Shown here: positions 46,284 through 55,194 of the stretch, piece after piece
How the letters are laid out: every line of letters starts with the position of its first letter
Numbering within the stretch: the stretch's first letter is position 1
NCBI RefSeq assembly: GCF_015477605.1
Contig: NZ_JADLQX010000023.1
Location: forward strand, 1-64,000
Direction of reading: 5' to 3'
Origin: Nocardia amamiensis
GTDB lineage: Bacteria > Actinomycetota > Actinomycetes > Mycobacteriales > Mycobacteriaceae
DNA: 64,000 nucleotides
Position numbers and translations under genes: made by a program
Notes under the pieces: model-generated
Seen by the model: only the letters and a program-made list of their open reading frames with translations
Databases searched by the model: none
What the model was told of the DNA's origin: nothing

Positions 46284-47447
46284 ATGATCAGCGACGGGAG
46301 TGTGGCGTTGACCTTGCCGAACTGGCTGGATCTCGCCGTGCTCGTCGCACTCGTCGGCGCCGCGGCGCTCGGCTGGCGACGCGGCGCGATCGTGGCGCTG
46401 CTCGGATTGGCGGGCGCGTTGGCCGGTGCGATCCTCGGCGCGACCCTGTCGGCCACGACACTCGCGAACTTCGCCCCCGGCGCCGTGCGACTGCTGCTCG
46501 TGCTGATGGTGATCACCGGACTGATCGCGTTCGGCGCGATCGCCGGGCACCGGGCCGGGTGTACCGCGCGCACGGCCGTGTCCACGCCCGCCGCCCGACG
46601 CACGGACGCCGTTTGCGGATGCTTGGTCCATGCGCTCGCGGTTCCGCTGGTGGTGTGGTTGTTCGCCGCACCAGTGGAGTCGGCGGCCCTGGTACGTGAT
46701 TCGACCACGGTGCGGACCGTCGACGATCTCGCGCCATTCTGGTTGGCCGGGCTGTCCGAAGTGCTCACCGCGCCGATCGCCGACGCCGGGCTGGCCCGCC
46801 CGCTGGCGCCGCCAGACCCGGCCATCACCGACGGACCCGTGCCCGCCGAGTTGCGGCCCAGCGTGCTTCGTATCCAGGATCTGGCGCCGACCTGCGGAGT
46901 TCGCCAATCCGGTTCCGGATTTGTGATCGCGCCGGAGCGGGTGCTGACCAACGCCCACGTCGTCGCGGGGTCCACCAGGGTCTCCGTCGACGCCGCGGAC
47001 GGGCCGCTCAGCGCGAGCGTCGTGCAGTTCGATCCGACCATGGACATAGCGGTGCTCGCCGTCCCCGGTCTCACCGCGCCCGCCCTGACAGCCGCGCCGC
47101 GGCCGGCCGGAACGGGTGCCGACGCGATCGCGCTCGGCTACCCGAGAGGTGGGTCCTACACCGCGGTCGCGACCCGGGTGCGCAGCCGCGCCGCACGCCA
47201 GGTGCGCGACATCTACCGCACCGGTCTCGGTGAGCGCGAGATCTACACCCTGGACGGCTCGATCCAGCACGGCAATTCCGGCGGTCCGCTCGTCGACCTG
47301 AACGGCCGCGTGCTGGGCATCGTCTTCGGTGTGGACGAGAACAACGACAGCGTCGGATTCGCCACGAGCCTGCCGGAAGTTCTCGATCGACTCGATCACA
47401 GCTGGCTCTCCGACCGGCCGGTCGACACCGGCCCCTGCGCCACTTAG
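46284..47447 (+). CDS. Membrane-anchored trypsin-like serine protease, MarP type
   Basis: The 387-residue protein combines a CvpA-like membrane domain of four helices (residues 10-135) with an extracytoplasmic trypsin-like protease. The catalytic triad is visible: His in TNAHVV, Asp in PTMDIAVL and Ser in GNSGGPL. Cys206-like positions in APTCGVRQSG suggest the redox-regulated disulfide described for mycobacterial MarP (Rv3671c), which protects against acid. The gene is monocistronic. Confidence 0.88.
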   Translation: MISDGSVALTLPNWLDLAVLVALVGAAALGWRRGAIVALLGLAGALAGAILGATLSATTLANFAPGAVRLLLVLMVITGLIAFGAIAGHRAGCTARTAVSTPAARRTDAVCGCLVHALAVPLVVWLFAAPVESAALVRDSTTVRTVDDLAPFWLAGLSEVLTAPIADAGLARPLAPPDPAITDGPVPAELRPSVLRIQDLAPTCGVRQSGSGFVIAPERVLTNAHVVAGSTRVSVDAADGPLSASVVQFDPTMDIAVLAVPGLTAPALTAAPRPAGTGADAIALGYPRGGSYTAVATRVRSRAARQVRDIYRTGLGEREIYTLDGSIQHGNSGGPLVDLNGRVLGIVFGVDENNDSVGFATSLPEVLDRLDHSWLSDRPVDTGPCAT

Positions 47448-47804
47448 CGCACGACTACATTTTGCTTGCGCTCGGCCGCACGTGCCCGGGTAGTGCGTGC
47501 TCGGTTCCAGCCCCGATACCCCTCACGCCTACACGTCGCCCGCACTCCATCGCACGCGACTACGCGCCGCTTCCATGAGTACTCGCGGACGATCATTCAC
47601 GACTACACCCTGCTGACGATCGGGTTCGTCGCGCGCGATCGGGCGCTGTGTGCTTGGTTGACTCGCCGACGCTGCCGCACGACCACACCTCGGGCCGCGC
47701 AACTCGATCGCGCGCTGTGTCCTCGGTCGACTCGCCGATGCTCGCTCACGACCCGCGTACAGCTCCGTCGGTCGCACCCCTACGATTCCGCTCGCTGAGC
47801 TCGC
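47448..47804. repeat. Intergenic region with degenerate tandem-like repeats
   Basis: No gene is evident. Two units, 47636-47684 and 47705-47753, are about 84% alike over 49 bp with a 69-bp period, sharing CGATCG, GCGCTGTGT and GACTCGCCGA. Fainter echoes (CGCACGCGACTAC, CACGACTACA) occur earlier in the gap. It may be a decayed minisatellite. Confidence 0.4.
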
Positions 47805-48389
47805 TCACGACGCGTCGGCGACGATCACGACGCCGGTGGACGCGTCGAGCAACGGGATCGTCCGCTCCGCGGCGTCGTCGACGTGCACGCGCGGGTGGGT
47901 GGGCAGCTCGGTCTCGTAGTAGGTGCCCGGGCCGTAGAACTGGCCGTACTTCACCACCACGCCGTCGATCTCCAGCACCGCCGCTTCATGCTCGCGAATC
48001 ACCGCGCCGCGCCCCGCGGGCGGCTCCCAGGCGATGCTCTGCGCGAGAAAGCGTTTCGCTCCGGCGGCCCGCGCGGCGGCGATCAAGTTGCGGGTTCCTT
48101 CGGTGCGAATGCGCGCGTTGGCCTCGGTGCGTTCCGGAAGCAGCGCCGCGTCGTCGGGCAGATCGGTGAGCTGGTGCATCACCATGTCCGACCCGAAACC
48201 GACCACGGCCGCGGTCAGGGCCTCCGCGTCATAGACGTCGCACACCACCGGCGTGGCCCCCGCAGCCCGCACCTGGTCGGCCTTCGCCGCCGACCGGGTC
48301 ATCCCCGCGACCTCATGCCCCGCCTCGACCAGCAGCGGCAGCAAGCGGACGCCGATCACGCCGGTCGCACCGGCCAGGAAGATGCGCAC
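47805..48389 (-). CDS. NAD(P)-binding epimerase-like protein
   Basis: The 194-residue protein begins with the extended-SDR/atypical-SDR Rossmann motif AGATGVIGVRLLPLLVEAGH. It contains the regions MHQLTDLP and VKYGQFYGPGTYYE, where the Y residues could be catalytic. It is short for an epimerase (usually near 300): the sequence ends at VIVADAS, where relatives continue with about 80 residues. It may be a C-terminally shortened form. Confidence 0.78.
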   Translation of the reverse strand: MRIFLAGATGVIGVRLLPLLVEAGHEVAGMTRSAAKADQVRAAGATPVVCDVYDAEALTAAVVGFGSDMVMHQLTDLPDDAALLPERTEANARIRTEGTRNLIAAARAAGAKRFLAQSIAWEPPAGRGAVIREHEAAVLEIDGVVVKYGQFYGPGTYYETELPTHPRVHVDDAAERTIPLLDASTGVVIVADAS

Positions 48390-48655
48390 GGTGTCATTCT
48401 GCCGGACTTCGTCGCGGCGTGTTTGCTGCCCCCCGTCGTCGATGAAGCCGTTCGATCACCGCACGGGCCGGCCACGCCCGGCGCGAGTCCTACCGGCCCC
48501 GCTCGCGTCCGAGCGAGAGGGAGCACGGGCGAACGATTCCATTGCCGCTGGCGGTAAAGCCATTTCGAGAGCATGGGTTAGGGTCCTGCGGACCCGCGCG
48601 CTGGCGATCCAGCTGCTCGGGCGGTCACGTCGCACACCGGAATCGAGGCAAGTGA

Positions 48656-49828
48656 ATGAACCACAAGCTCTGGTTGCTCGGACGGTCGGTTACAGTCGGC
48701 GCTCACCTCTTGGGCGAGAAGCTGTTCCGGCCGAAAGCTCGGGACGTCCACGACGTACCCGTGTCCGGTGAAACTCTCACACCGCAGTGGCTCACAGCCG
48801 TGCTATGCCGCGATGTCCCCGAGGCCGAGGTGCTCTCGTTCGAAACCTCCAACAGCAGCCGCGGAACATCCACTCGCGTCGCGATTCGCGTGAAGTACAA
48901 CGATGCGGGCAAGCAGGCGAGCTTGCCGGCCCATCTCTTCGCGAAGACGACAACTGCCTTCTCGCAACGGATTCTGCTCGGTGGCGGGAAGATGATCGAC
49001 GGCGAAACCCGCTTCTTCCGGGATTTCCGGCCCCAGGTCGATATCGAGGCTCCGTTCGGCTATTGGGGCGCCGCCGATGCCGGGTCCTGGCGTTCGATCG
49101 CTCTGATGGAAGACATCGCCTCGACCCGCGGTGCGCAGTTCATCGAGCCGAACGCCCCGGTCGCCCGCGATCAGATCGAGGATCTGGTGCGCAATCTCGC
49201 CCGGCTGCACCGCACTTTCTGGAACCATCCGTCGATCACGGATCTCAAGACCACGACCGAAGCGCTCCAGGCATATCTCGCCGCCATCGACATGAAGAAG
49301 CGGTGCGAGGTCGGCCTGCGGCGGGCCGAGGAAGTGGTTCCCGAGGCCCTGCACGGCCAGAGCGAACGGCTGTGGGCAGGTGTCGAGCGAGCGATCGAGA
49401 AGGCGACCGACGAGCTACCCCAGACCCTGCTGCACGGCGACCCGCACATCGGCCAGACATACCGAACCGGCTCGGGGCGAATGGGTTTCGTCGACTGGCA
49501 GGTGGTGATGCGGGGAGGCTGGGCGCACGATTTCGCCTACACCGTCAACTCGGGATGCGAGCCAGAGGACCGGCGTGCCTGGGACCGCGAACTGCTGGCG
49601 GCCTACCTGGACGAGCTCGGAACCCTCGGCGGGCAGGCGCCGTCTTTCGATGACGCCTGGCTGGCCTACCGGCAGCAATCCATGTTCGCCTACGCGGCTT
49701 GGGCGTTCACGATCGGCAGGGCGGCGTATCAGCCCAAGATGCAGCCGGTGGAGACGTGCTTGACGCTGTTGAAGCGAATCACCACGGCCATCGACGATCA
49801 CGATTCCCTGGACGCCCTCGGCGTCTGA
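48656..49828 (+). CDS. Phosphotransferase family protein (APH/choline-kinase fold)
   Basis: The 390-residue protein has a kinase-like fold of the aminoglycoside phosphotransferase/ecdysteroid-kinase group. The Brenner motif is HGDPHIGQ and the metal-binding Asp follows in FVDWQ. An N-terminal lobe contains HLFAKTTT with the likely ATP-binding Lys. Its substrate is unknown and many relatives phosphorylate lipophilic alcohols or macrolides. It stands alone, about 160 bp before a P450 gene in the same direction. Confidence 0.82.
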   Translation: MNHKLWLLGRSVTVGAHLLGEKLFRPKARDVHDVPVSGETLTPQWLTAVLCRDVPEAEVLSFETSNSSRGTSTRVAIRVKYNDAGKQASLPAHLFAKTTTAFSQRILLGGGKMIDGETRFFRDFRPQVDIEAPFGYWGAADAGSWRSIALMEDIASTRGAQFIEPNAPVARDQIEDLVRNLARLHRTFWNHPSITDLKTTTEALQAYLAAIDMKKRCEVGLRRAEEVVPEALHGQSERLWAGVERAIEKATDELPQTLLHGDPHIGQTYRTGSGRMGFVDWQVVMRGGWAHDFAYTVNSGCEPEDRRAWDRELLAAYLDELGTLGGQAPSFDDAWLAYRQQSMFAYAAWAFTIGRAAYQPKMQPVETCLTLLKRITTAIDDHDSLDALGV

Positions 49829-49985
49829 GTTCCGCTGCCCATCACGCTGTCGCGGCAGGTGGGCGCGCTATACCATCGACCGGTTCCAGCGAAGATCCGG
49901 TAACTCGCTCCTGTGCAGCGTCTGGGGGCGGAGCGAGGCTTCAGCAATCGTGCAGTGCCCTACGAACAGTTGGGAGTTTGCTCCT

Positions 49986-51239
49986 TTGAGTACTACGCAG
50001 TCGCAGGTTCCGGCTCAATCGTGCCCGGTCGTCCACGGCTCTCCGATCGATTCCGACGACCCGCGGGTGCCCCTGTACTCGCCGGAGTTCGCGGCCGATC
50101 CACACCGGGCCTACCGGGAAATGCGCGGGCGTTATGGATCTTTGGCGCCGGTGGAGTTGTCACCCGGCGTACCCGCCACCTTGGTGATCGGCTACAGCAC
50201 CGCGGTGCGGATCCTCAATGACCCCGAGCACTTTCCCGCCGACCCCCGCGCCTGGCAGAAGAACATTCCCGCCGACTGCCCCATTCTCCCCCTCCTGGAG
50301 TGGCGGCCCATGGCCAGTCGCAGCACGGGGACCGACTTCGCCCGCTACCGAGGTGCGATCACCGCGAGCATCGACGAGGTCGACCTGTACGCCCTCCACA
50401 CCATCGTGGAGGGGCTCGCCATCCCGCTGATCAACTCCTTCTGCCGCGACGGGTCTGCCGACCTGATCCGCCAGTACGTGTTCCCGCTGGTATTCGAAGT
50501 CGTCAACTATCTGCTCGGCTGCCCGCCGGATATCGGCGGGCAGGTCGCCGCCGGTACGGCCGCCTTGCTCGAAGGTGTCGACGCCGAGAAGGGCAACCAG
50601 ATGCTCGGGGAAGCGCTGATGAGATTGGTGACACTCAAACGCGCCGAACCGCAACGCGATATCACCTCGGTACTGCTCCAGCATCCCGCCCGGCTGGATG
50701 ACGTAGAGGCCTCCCACCACGTCTCCCAGGTCTACGGCACCGGGATCGAATTCGAGCTGAACCTGATCGCCAACACCCTGCTGCTGATGCTCACCGACGA
50801 GCGCTTCGGCGACAGCATCCTCGGCGGCAACCTGTCGTCCCGCGATGCCCTCGACGAAGTCCTGTTCAACGACCCGCCACTGGCCAACCTGCTGATCACC
50901 TACCCCCGCCACCCGATACTCATCGACGACGTATGGCTGCCCGCACACCAACCCGTCGTCATCAGCATGGCCGCCTGCAACAACGACCCCGCGATCCGCG
51001 CCGACGACCTGACCGGCAACCGGTCCCACCTGGCCTGGGGCCTGGGCCCGCACGCCTGCCCGGCGCGACCCCTGGCCTACCTGATCGCCCAAGACGCCAT
51101 CGACCAACTCCTCGACGCACTCCCGGAGATCAGGCTGAACCTGCCGAACCAGACACCCAACTGGCGACCAGGCCCCTTCCACCGGGCGCTGACCGAGTTG
51201 CCGGTCACGTTCCCACCCACCGCGCCGCTGAACACCTGA
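49986..51239 (+). CDS. Cytochrome P450-like protein lacking the ExxR and I-helix motifs (CYP157-like)
   Basis: The protein is about 417 residues. The heme-thiolate loop is HLAWGLGPHACPARPLA, where the usual Phe is Trp. The K-helix ExxR is absent: the expected region reads DEVLFNDPP. The I-helix lacks AGxxT (FELNLIANTLLLML). These losses recall actinobacterial CYP157-type P450s, normally found in conservon operons; none of those partner genes is visible here. The TTG at 49986 was chosen after a GGGAG sequence; 49950 is an alternative. It may be an atypical monooxygenase or a non-catalytic heme protein. Confidence 0.78.
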   Translation: MSTTQSQVPAQSCPVVHGSPIDSDDPRVPLYSPEFAADPHRAYREMRGRYGSLAPVELSPGVPATLVIGYSTAVRILNDPEHFPADPRAWQKNIPADCPILPLLEWRPMASRSTGTDFARYRGAITASIDEVDLYALHTIVEGLAIPLINSFCRDGSADLIRQYVFPLVFEVVNYLLGCPPDIGGQVAAGTAALLEGVDAEKGNQMLGEALMRLVTLKRAEPQRDITSVLLQHPARLDDVEASHHVSQVYGTGIEFELNLIANTLLLMLTDERFGDSILGGNLSSRDALDEVLFNDPPLANLLITYPRHPILIDDVWLPAHQPVVISMAACNNDPAIRADDLTGNRSHLAWGLGPHACPARPLAYLIAQDAIDQLLDALPEIRLNLPNQTPNWRPGPFHRALTELPVTFPPTAPLNT

Positions 51240-51249
51240 CAGCCGACGG

Positions 51250-52971
51250 CTAGCGCTCGAGGTGGACTCGGTTGCGCCGCATCCGGCGCGGTAGCCCGAA
51301 GATGCCGAAGAAGACCGCGACCATGGTGCCCGCCCCGTACCAGAGGGTGCGGCCGAACGTGCGGGCGAAGTTGTGGGCGTTGGCCTGCAAGCCGGCGTCG
51401 GTCAGGATGCGCTGCGTCGCGGCCGGCGGGCCGGAACGACTCCTGCAGCTGTCGGGGACCTGGGTGGGGTCGGTGGCGGCGGATCTGTCGTGGACGCAGG
51501 CGCGGAACTGGGCGATGATGGCGTCTCGGTCCGCGGCCGGCACGCCATCCAGGGTGAGTTGCCGGTGCAGGGCGGGAGTGACAGCGTCGACACCGCGTCC
51601 GGAGTCGTCTGCGAATTGGGTGAAGAACACGACGCCCACCAAGGCGATCCCGAGCGCCGTTCCCACTTGCTGGACGGTGCTCAACGTTCCGGAAGCCGAC
51701 CCCGCATCGTCTGCCGGGACACCGGTGAGGATCAGGTCGACCATCGGGGCGACCACCAGCCCGAAGCCGAAACCGGCGACCGCGAGGGGGATGACCATCT
51801 GCCAGGGTGCGACCCCGGGTCCGTAATGGGTGGCCACCCAGCTGTATCCGGCGAACCCGGCGGCGTTGACCAGCGCACCGGCCATGAGCACCCGGCGGCC
51901 GAACCGGGGCACGAACACCTGCACCGCGAGCCCGGACCCGGCGGCCGCTGCCACGGCGAACGGGGTGGCGGTCAGCCCCGATCGCAGCGGTGTCCACCCG
52001 AGTCCGATCTGCAGGTAGAGCATCCACATGAAGAAGAAGCCGCCCAGCGCGACCCAGAAGATCGCCCACGTCGCCATCCCGGTCGAGAACGCCCGCGCCC
52101 GGAACAGGGCCAGCGCCATCAACGGTGACCCGGCGGTACGGGTGCGCCGGCCCTCGTAGGCGACGAACACGCCGAGCAACACCAACCCGGTCGCCATGAG
52201 CACGAACGTCCATGCGGGCCAGCCCAGGCTCCGTCCCTCGGTCAGGGGATACACGACCATGACGATCGCCGTGGTGGCGAGCGCGACACCGATCGGATCG
52301 AGCCGGCTCGCAGCCGGTGACCGTGAGTCGCGGACCAGCACCCACGCCCCGGCCAGCGCACAGATTCCGACCGGAACATTGATCAGGAATATCGGGCGCC
52401 ATCCCCAGCCGAACAGGTCCCATTGCAGCAGCACACCACCGAGGACGAGTCCCGCCACCGACGCCGAGCCCAGCACTCCACCCCAGATGCCCAGCGCCTT
52501 GCCCCGCTCGTCCGCGGGAAAATCGACCCGCACGATGGCCAGGATCTGCGGCACCATCAGTCCTGCCATCGCGCCCTGCAACACCCGCGACCCGATGAGC
52601 ACGGCCGGGTCGGCGGCGACGCCGCACAATCCCGACGCGAGGGTGAATCCGGCGACGCCGACCAGGAACACCCGTTTGCGGCCGTAGAGGTCACCGAGCC
52701 GGCCGCCGGTGATCAGCAGTGCCGCGAACCCGAGCACGTAACCGGCGACAACCCATTCCATTTGGGTGTATTCCGCGTCCAGGTCCTGGAGCATGCTCGG
52801 GATCGCCACGTTGACGATGGTGATGTCGAGCAGATCCATGAACCCGGCGACCAGCATGACGACCAGCGCGAGCCAGCGCCGCGGGTCCGGCGTGTGCGCG
52901 GCAGCAGCATGTGCGCGCAGGGCGTCCACATCGACGGCCGGCCGCCGCATCGAGTACGTGTCCTCCGGCAT
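51250..52971 (-). CDS. MFS multidrug exporter, DHA2 family (14 spans)
   Basis: The 573-residue protein is a proton-driven drug exporter of the EmrB/QacA type with 14 predicted spans. The signature VVAGYVLGFAALLITGGRLGDLYGRKR (motif A region) and the motif-C-like GSASVAGLVLGG are clear. A loop of about 75 residues containing three Cys lies before the last helix (DRDAIIAQFRAC, VPDSCRS). It is transcribed away from the SigJ-like sigma factor gene, and its upstream region holds a candidate ECF41-type promoter. Confidence 0.9.
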   Translation of the reverse strand: MPEDTYSMRRPAVDVDALRAHAAAAHTPDPRRWLALVVMLVAGFMDLLDITIVNVAIPSMLQDLDAEYTQMEWVVAGYVLGFAALLITGGRLGDLYGRKRVFLVGVAGFTLASGLCGVAADPAVLIGSRVLQGAMAGLMVPQILAIVRVDFPADERGKALGIWGGVLGSASVAGLVLGGVLLQWDLFGWGWRPIFLINVPVGICALAGAWVLVRDSRSPAASRLDPIGVALATTAIVMVVYPLTEGRSLGWPAWTFVLMATGLVLLGVFVAYEGRRTRTAGSPLMALALFRARAFSTGMATWAIFWVALGGFFFMWMLYLQIGLGWTPLRSGLTATPFAVAAAAGSGLAVQVFVPRFGRRVLMAGALVNAAGFAGYSWVATHYGPGVAPWQMVIPLAVAGFGFGLVVAPMVDLILTGVPADDAGSASGTLSTVQQVGTALGIALVGVVFFTQFADDSGRGVDAVTPALHRQLTLDGVPAADRDAIIAQFRACVHDRSAATDPTQVPDSCRSRSGPPAATQRILTDAGLQANAHNFARTFGRTLWYGAGTMVAVFFGIFGLPRRMRRNRVHLER

Positions 52972-53029
52972 GGCAGTGGTTCCTCCCTGGTCATCCGCCT
53001 CGGCGGTGACATACGAGGCGCATCCTCTC

Positions 53030-53045
53030 CGTCATATCTATGACG
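53030..53045. promoter_or_regulatory. Palindrome CGTCAT-ATCT-ATGACG in the MFS/sigma divergent region
   Basis: A perfect 6-4-6 inverted repeat lies 58 bp upstream of the exporter start and 47 bp upstream of the sigma-factor start. It overlaps the -10 part of the proposed ECF promoter, so a repressor binding here could gate that promoter. Confidence 0.5.
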
Positions 53046-53068
53046 AATGAGATCGGAGGAAGATGACA
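53042..53068 (-). promoter_or_regulatory. Candidate ECF41-type promoter of the MFS exporter
   Basis: On the minus strand TGTCATC is followed by exactly 16 nt and then CGTC. This closely follows the promoter pattern I recall for ECF41 sigma factors (TGTCACA-N16-CGTC). It would drive the exporter under control of the adjacent sigma factor. Confidence 0.5.
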
Positions 53069-53092
53069 GAGAGCGGTTGAGGACGGTGACAG

Positions 53093-54022
53093 ATGGATGA
53101 CCGGAACTTGCTTGCCGAACAGTTCGAACGCAACCGCAGCCACCTGCGGTCGGTCGCCTACCGGATGCTCGGTTCGATCAGCGAAGCCGATGATGCCGTC
53201 CAGCAAGCCTGGTTGCGTCTCGACCGCGCCGCGACCGACGACGTGGACAACCTGACCGGCTGGCTGACGACCGTCGTCGGGCGGGTGTGTCTGGACATGC
53301 TCCGTGCGCGCCGGGCCCGGCGGGAGGAATCTGTCGGACTGCGCACACCCGAACCGATCCGGGCCGGGCCCGGCGTTGCGGCCGATCCCGAGGACGAGGC
53401 GATCGTCGCCGACTCGGTGGGACTGGCCTTGCTCACGGTGATCGAAACGCTCACGCCGGCCGAGCGCGTTACCTTCGTACTGCACGACCTGTTCGATGTC
53501 CCGTTGGCCGAGATCGCGCCGATACTGGGCCGCTCGGTGAACGCGGCGGCGCAGCTGGCCTCTCGCGCCCGCCGCCGGGTCCGCGGTGCCGATCCCGTCC
53601 TTGATGCCGACCAGGTTCGCCAGAAGCGCATCGTCGAAGCGTTCCTCGCCGCCGCACGCAGAGGTGACTTCGAAGACCTGCTCGCGGTCCTCGACCCCGA
53701 GGTCGTACTCCACGCCGACGCCGCGGCGGCGCCTGCCCGCCATCCGTTGCAGGTGCGCGGCGCGACTGCTGTCGCACGCGGGGCGCGCGCCTACGCGGAT
53801 CGCGCCAGATTCGCGTGGACCGCGCTTATCGACGGCCGGGTCGGCATTCTCAACATCGCGCCCGGTCGTGCGGTGCTGGCCCTCGACATCACGGTCACCG
53901 GCACACGGATCACGGCGATCGACATCATCGCGGAGTCCGAACATCTGAGCGCACTCGACATCGTTCTCCTTCGATCCGAACCGAGCACGGACGCCGCTGC
54001 CCATGCTGGGACGTGGCTATAA
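53093..54022 (+). CDS. ECF sigma factor, SigJ/ECF41-like with C-terminal SnoaL-like domain
   Basis: The 309-residue factor has sigma region 2 (residues 10-75; LRSVAYRMLGSISEADDAVQ) and region 4 (about 115-165; VLHDLFDVPLAEIAPILGRS). A C-terminal SnoaL/NTF2-like domain of about 130 residues acts in the ECF41 group as a built-in regulator replacing a separate anti-sigma factor. The NPDKL motif common in that group is not evident, so it is an atypical member. It diverges from the DHA2 exporter gene, its likely target. Confidence 0.9.
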   Translation: MDDRNLLAEQFERNRSHLRSVAYRMLGSISEADDAVQQAWLRLDRAATDDVDNLTGWLTTVVGRVCLDMLRARRARREESVGLRTPEPIRAGPGVAADPEDEAIVADSVGLALLTVIETLTPAERVTFVLHDLFDVPLAEIAPILGRSVNAAAQLASRARRRVRGADPVLDADQVRQKRIVEAFLAAARRGDFEDLLAVLDPEVVLHADAAAAPARHPLQVRGATAVARGARAYADRARFAWTALIDGRVGILNIAPGRAVLALDITVTGTRITAIDIIAESEHLSALDIVLLRSEPSTDAAAHAGTWL

Positions 54023-54026
54023 CCGA

Positions 54027-54509
54027 TCAGCCACAGCCCACGCGGGCGGTGACCTCCTCGCCGTTCACCGTGTATTGGATCCCGCGGCTGGTCAGCATGC
54101 GCAGCACCGCGGTGTTCTCCGCCGTTGTGCTCACGAACAGTGACGTGTAGCCCTCGCTGGTTGCGCACTGGATCAGCTGTGCGAACACCGCGGTCCCGAT
54201 GCCGCTGCCGCGGCGGGAACGGCCGATCCAGACCCCGGCTTCGGCGATGCCCGTTTCGACAGGACACAGTCGGGCGGCCCCGACCACCGCACCATCCGCG
54301 ACAATGCAGTACGTCGATTCGATCGGCGGATCTGCCAGTGCCCTACCGCGGTGGAACTCTCGGAACGCCGCTTCCCGCTGGGCATTCCAGCCCGCGCCCG
54401 GTCCTTCCACCGGCATCACCTCGCCCGGATCCGCGTCCGCCACGGCGGCCTGCAGCAGTTCGGTGAGCAGTTGTTCGTCGAGGGGTTCGAGCGTGACGTG
54501 GTCGGGCAC
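54027..54509 (-). CDS. GNAT-family N-acetyltransferase
   Basis: The 160-residue protein has the GNAT fold. Strand 4 is AEAGVWIGRSRRGSGIGTAVF, where R-R-G-S-G-I-G is the acetyl-CoA pyrophosphate-binding loop. Motif B follows as YTSLFVSTTAENTAVLRMLT. The acceptor substrate is unknown. It converges with the sigma factor gene, only 4 bp apart. Confidence 0.88.
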   Translation of the reverse strand: MPDHVTLEPLDEQLLTELLQAAVADADPGEVMPVEGPGAGWNAQREAAFREFHRGRALADPPIESTYCIVADGAVVGAARLCPVETGIAEAGVWIGRSRRGSGIGTAVFAQLIQCATSEGYTSLFVSTTAENTAVLRMLTSRGIQYTVNGEEVTARVGCG

Positions 54510-54693
54510 AGGCCGATCCTGTCATCAGAGACCGGGCGCGGGCGAGAGAATTGTCGGCTCCGAGCGGCGGGGTGGACAGGTCGCAGCACATCGTGCGTGG
54601 CGCGACAGCTGACTCGTCGCGCCAGCGTTGACGGCAGACCTGCGGCGTCCTCCGCTCTATGCTCACAGCGTCGCGTCCAGGAGAGGAGAGCCG

Positions 54694-55188
54694 GTGGCAG
54701 ATCGGGAAGTGCTGAGCTGGGAGTCATTCGGTACGGCGAGCCGGGAACTCGCGACGATCATCGCGGAGGACGGCTTCGAGCCCGATCTGATCCTCTCGAT
54801 CGCGCGCGGCGGGCTGTTCGTCGCGGGCGCGCTCGGCTACGCGCTGGACGTGAAGAACCTGCACGTGATGAACGTGGAGTTCTACACCGGCGTCGACCAG
54901 CGCCTGGACATGCCGGTGATGCTGCCGCCCGTCCCGCAGGCCGTTGACCTGGCCGGAGCCACCGTGCTGGTCGCCGACGATGTCGCCGACACCGGCGCCA
55001 CCCTGAAGCTCGTCCGCGACTTCTGCTCCGGCCAGGTCGCCGAGGTGCGCTGCGCGGTGATCTACCAGAAGCCGTGGTCGGAAGTCGACAGCGAGTACGT
55101 CTGGCGACGCACCGACCGCTGGATCAACTTCCCGTGGTCCACCGATCCGCCGGTGGTGCGACGTCGAGCGCAAGTGCTCGACGCATAA
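54694..55188 (+). CDS. Phosphoribosyltransferase (type I PRTase)
   Basis: The 164-residue enzyme has the PRPP-binding signature VLVADDVADTGATL. The early loop ILSIARGGLFVAGAL is typical of xanthine/hypoxanthine-type PRTases, which convert a purine base and PRPP to a nucleotide. The start is GTG 54694 behind AGGAGAGGAGAG. The C-terminal INFPWSTDPPV is common in archaeal-type Hpt/Gpt homologues. The base specificity is not evident. Confidence 0.88.
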   Translation: MADREVLSWESFGTASRELATIIAEDGFEPDLILSIARGGLFVAGALGYALDVKNLHVMNVEFYTGVDQRLDMPVMLPPVPQAVDLAGATVLVADDVADTGATLKLVRDFCSGQVAEVRCAVIYQKPWSEVDSEYVWRRTDRWINFPWSTDPPVVRRRAQVLDA

Positions 55189-55194
55189 CCCCCG

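Noticed and set aside
49913..50221. Possible roadblock/DUF742 gene before the P450, as in a conservon
   Set aside because: The frame overlaps the P450 start and shows no conservon motif.
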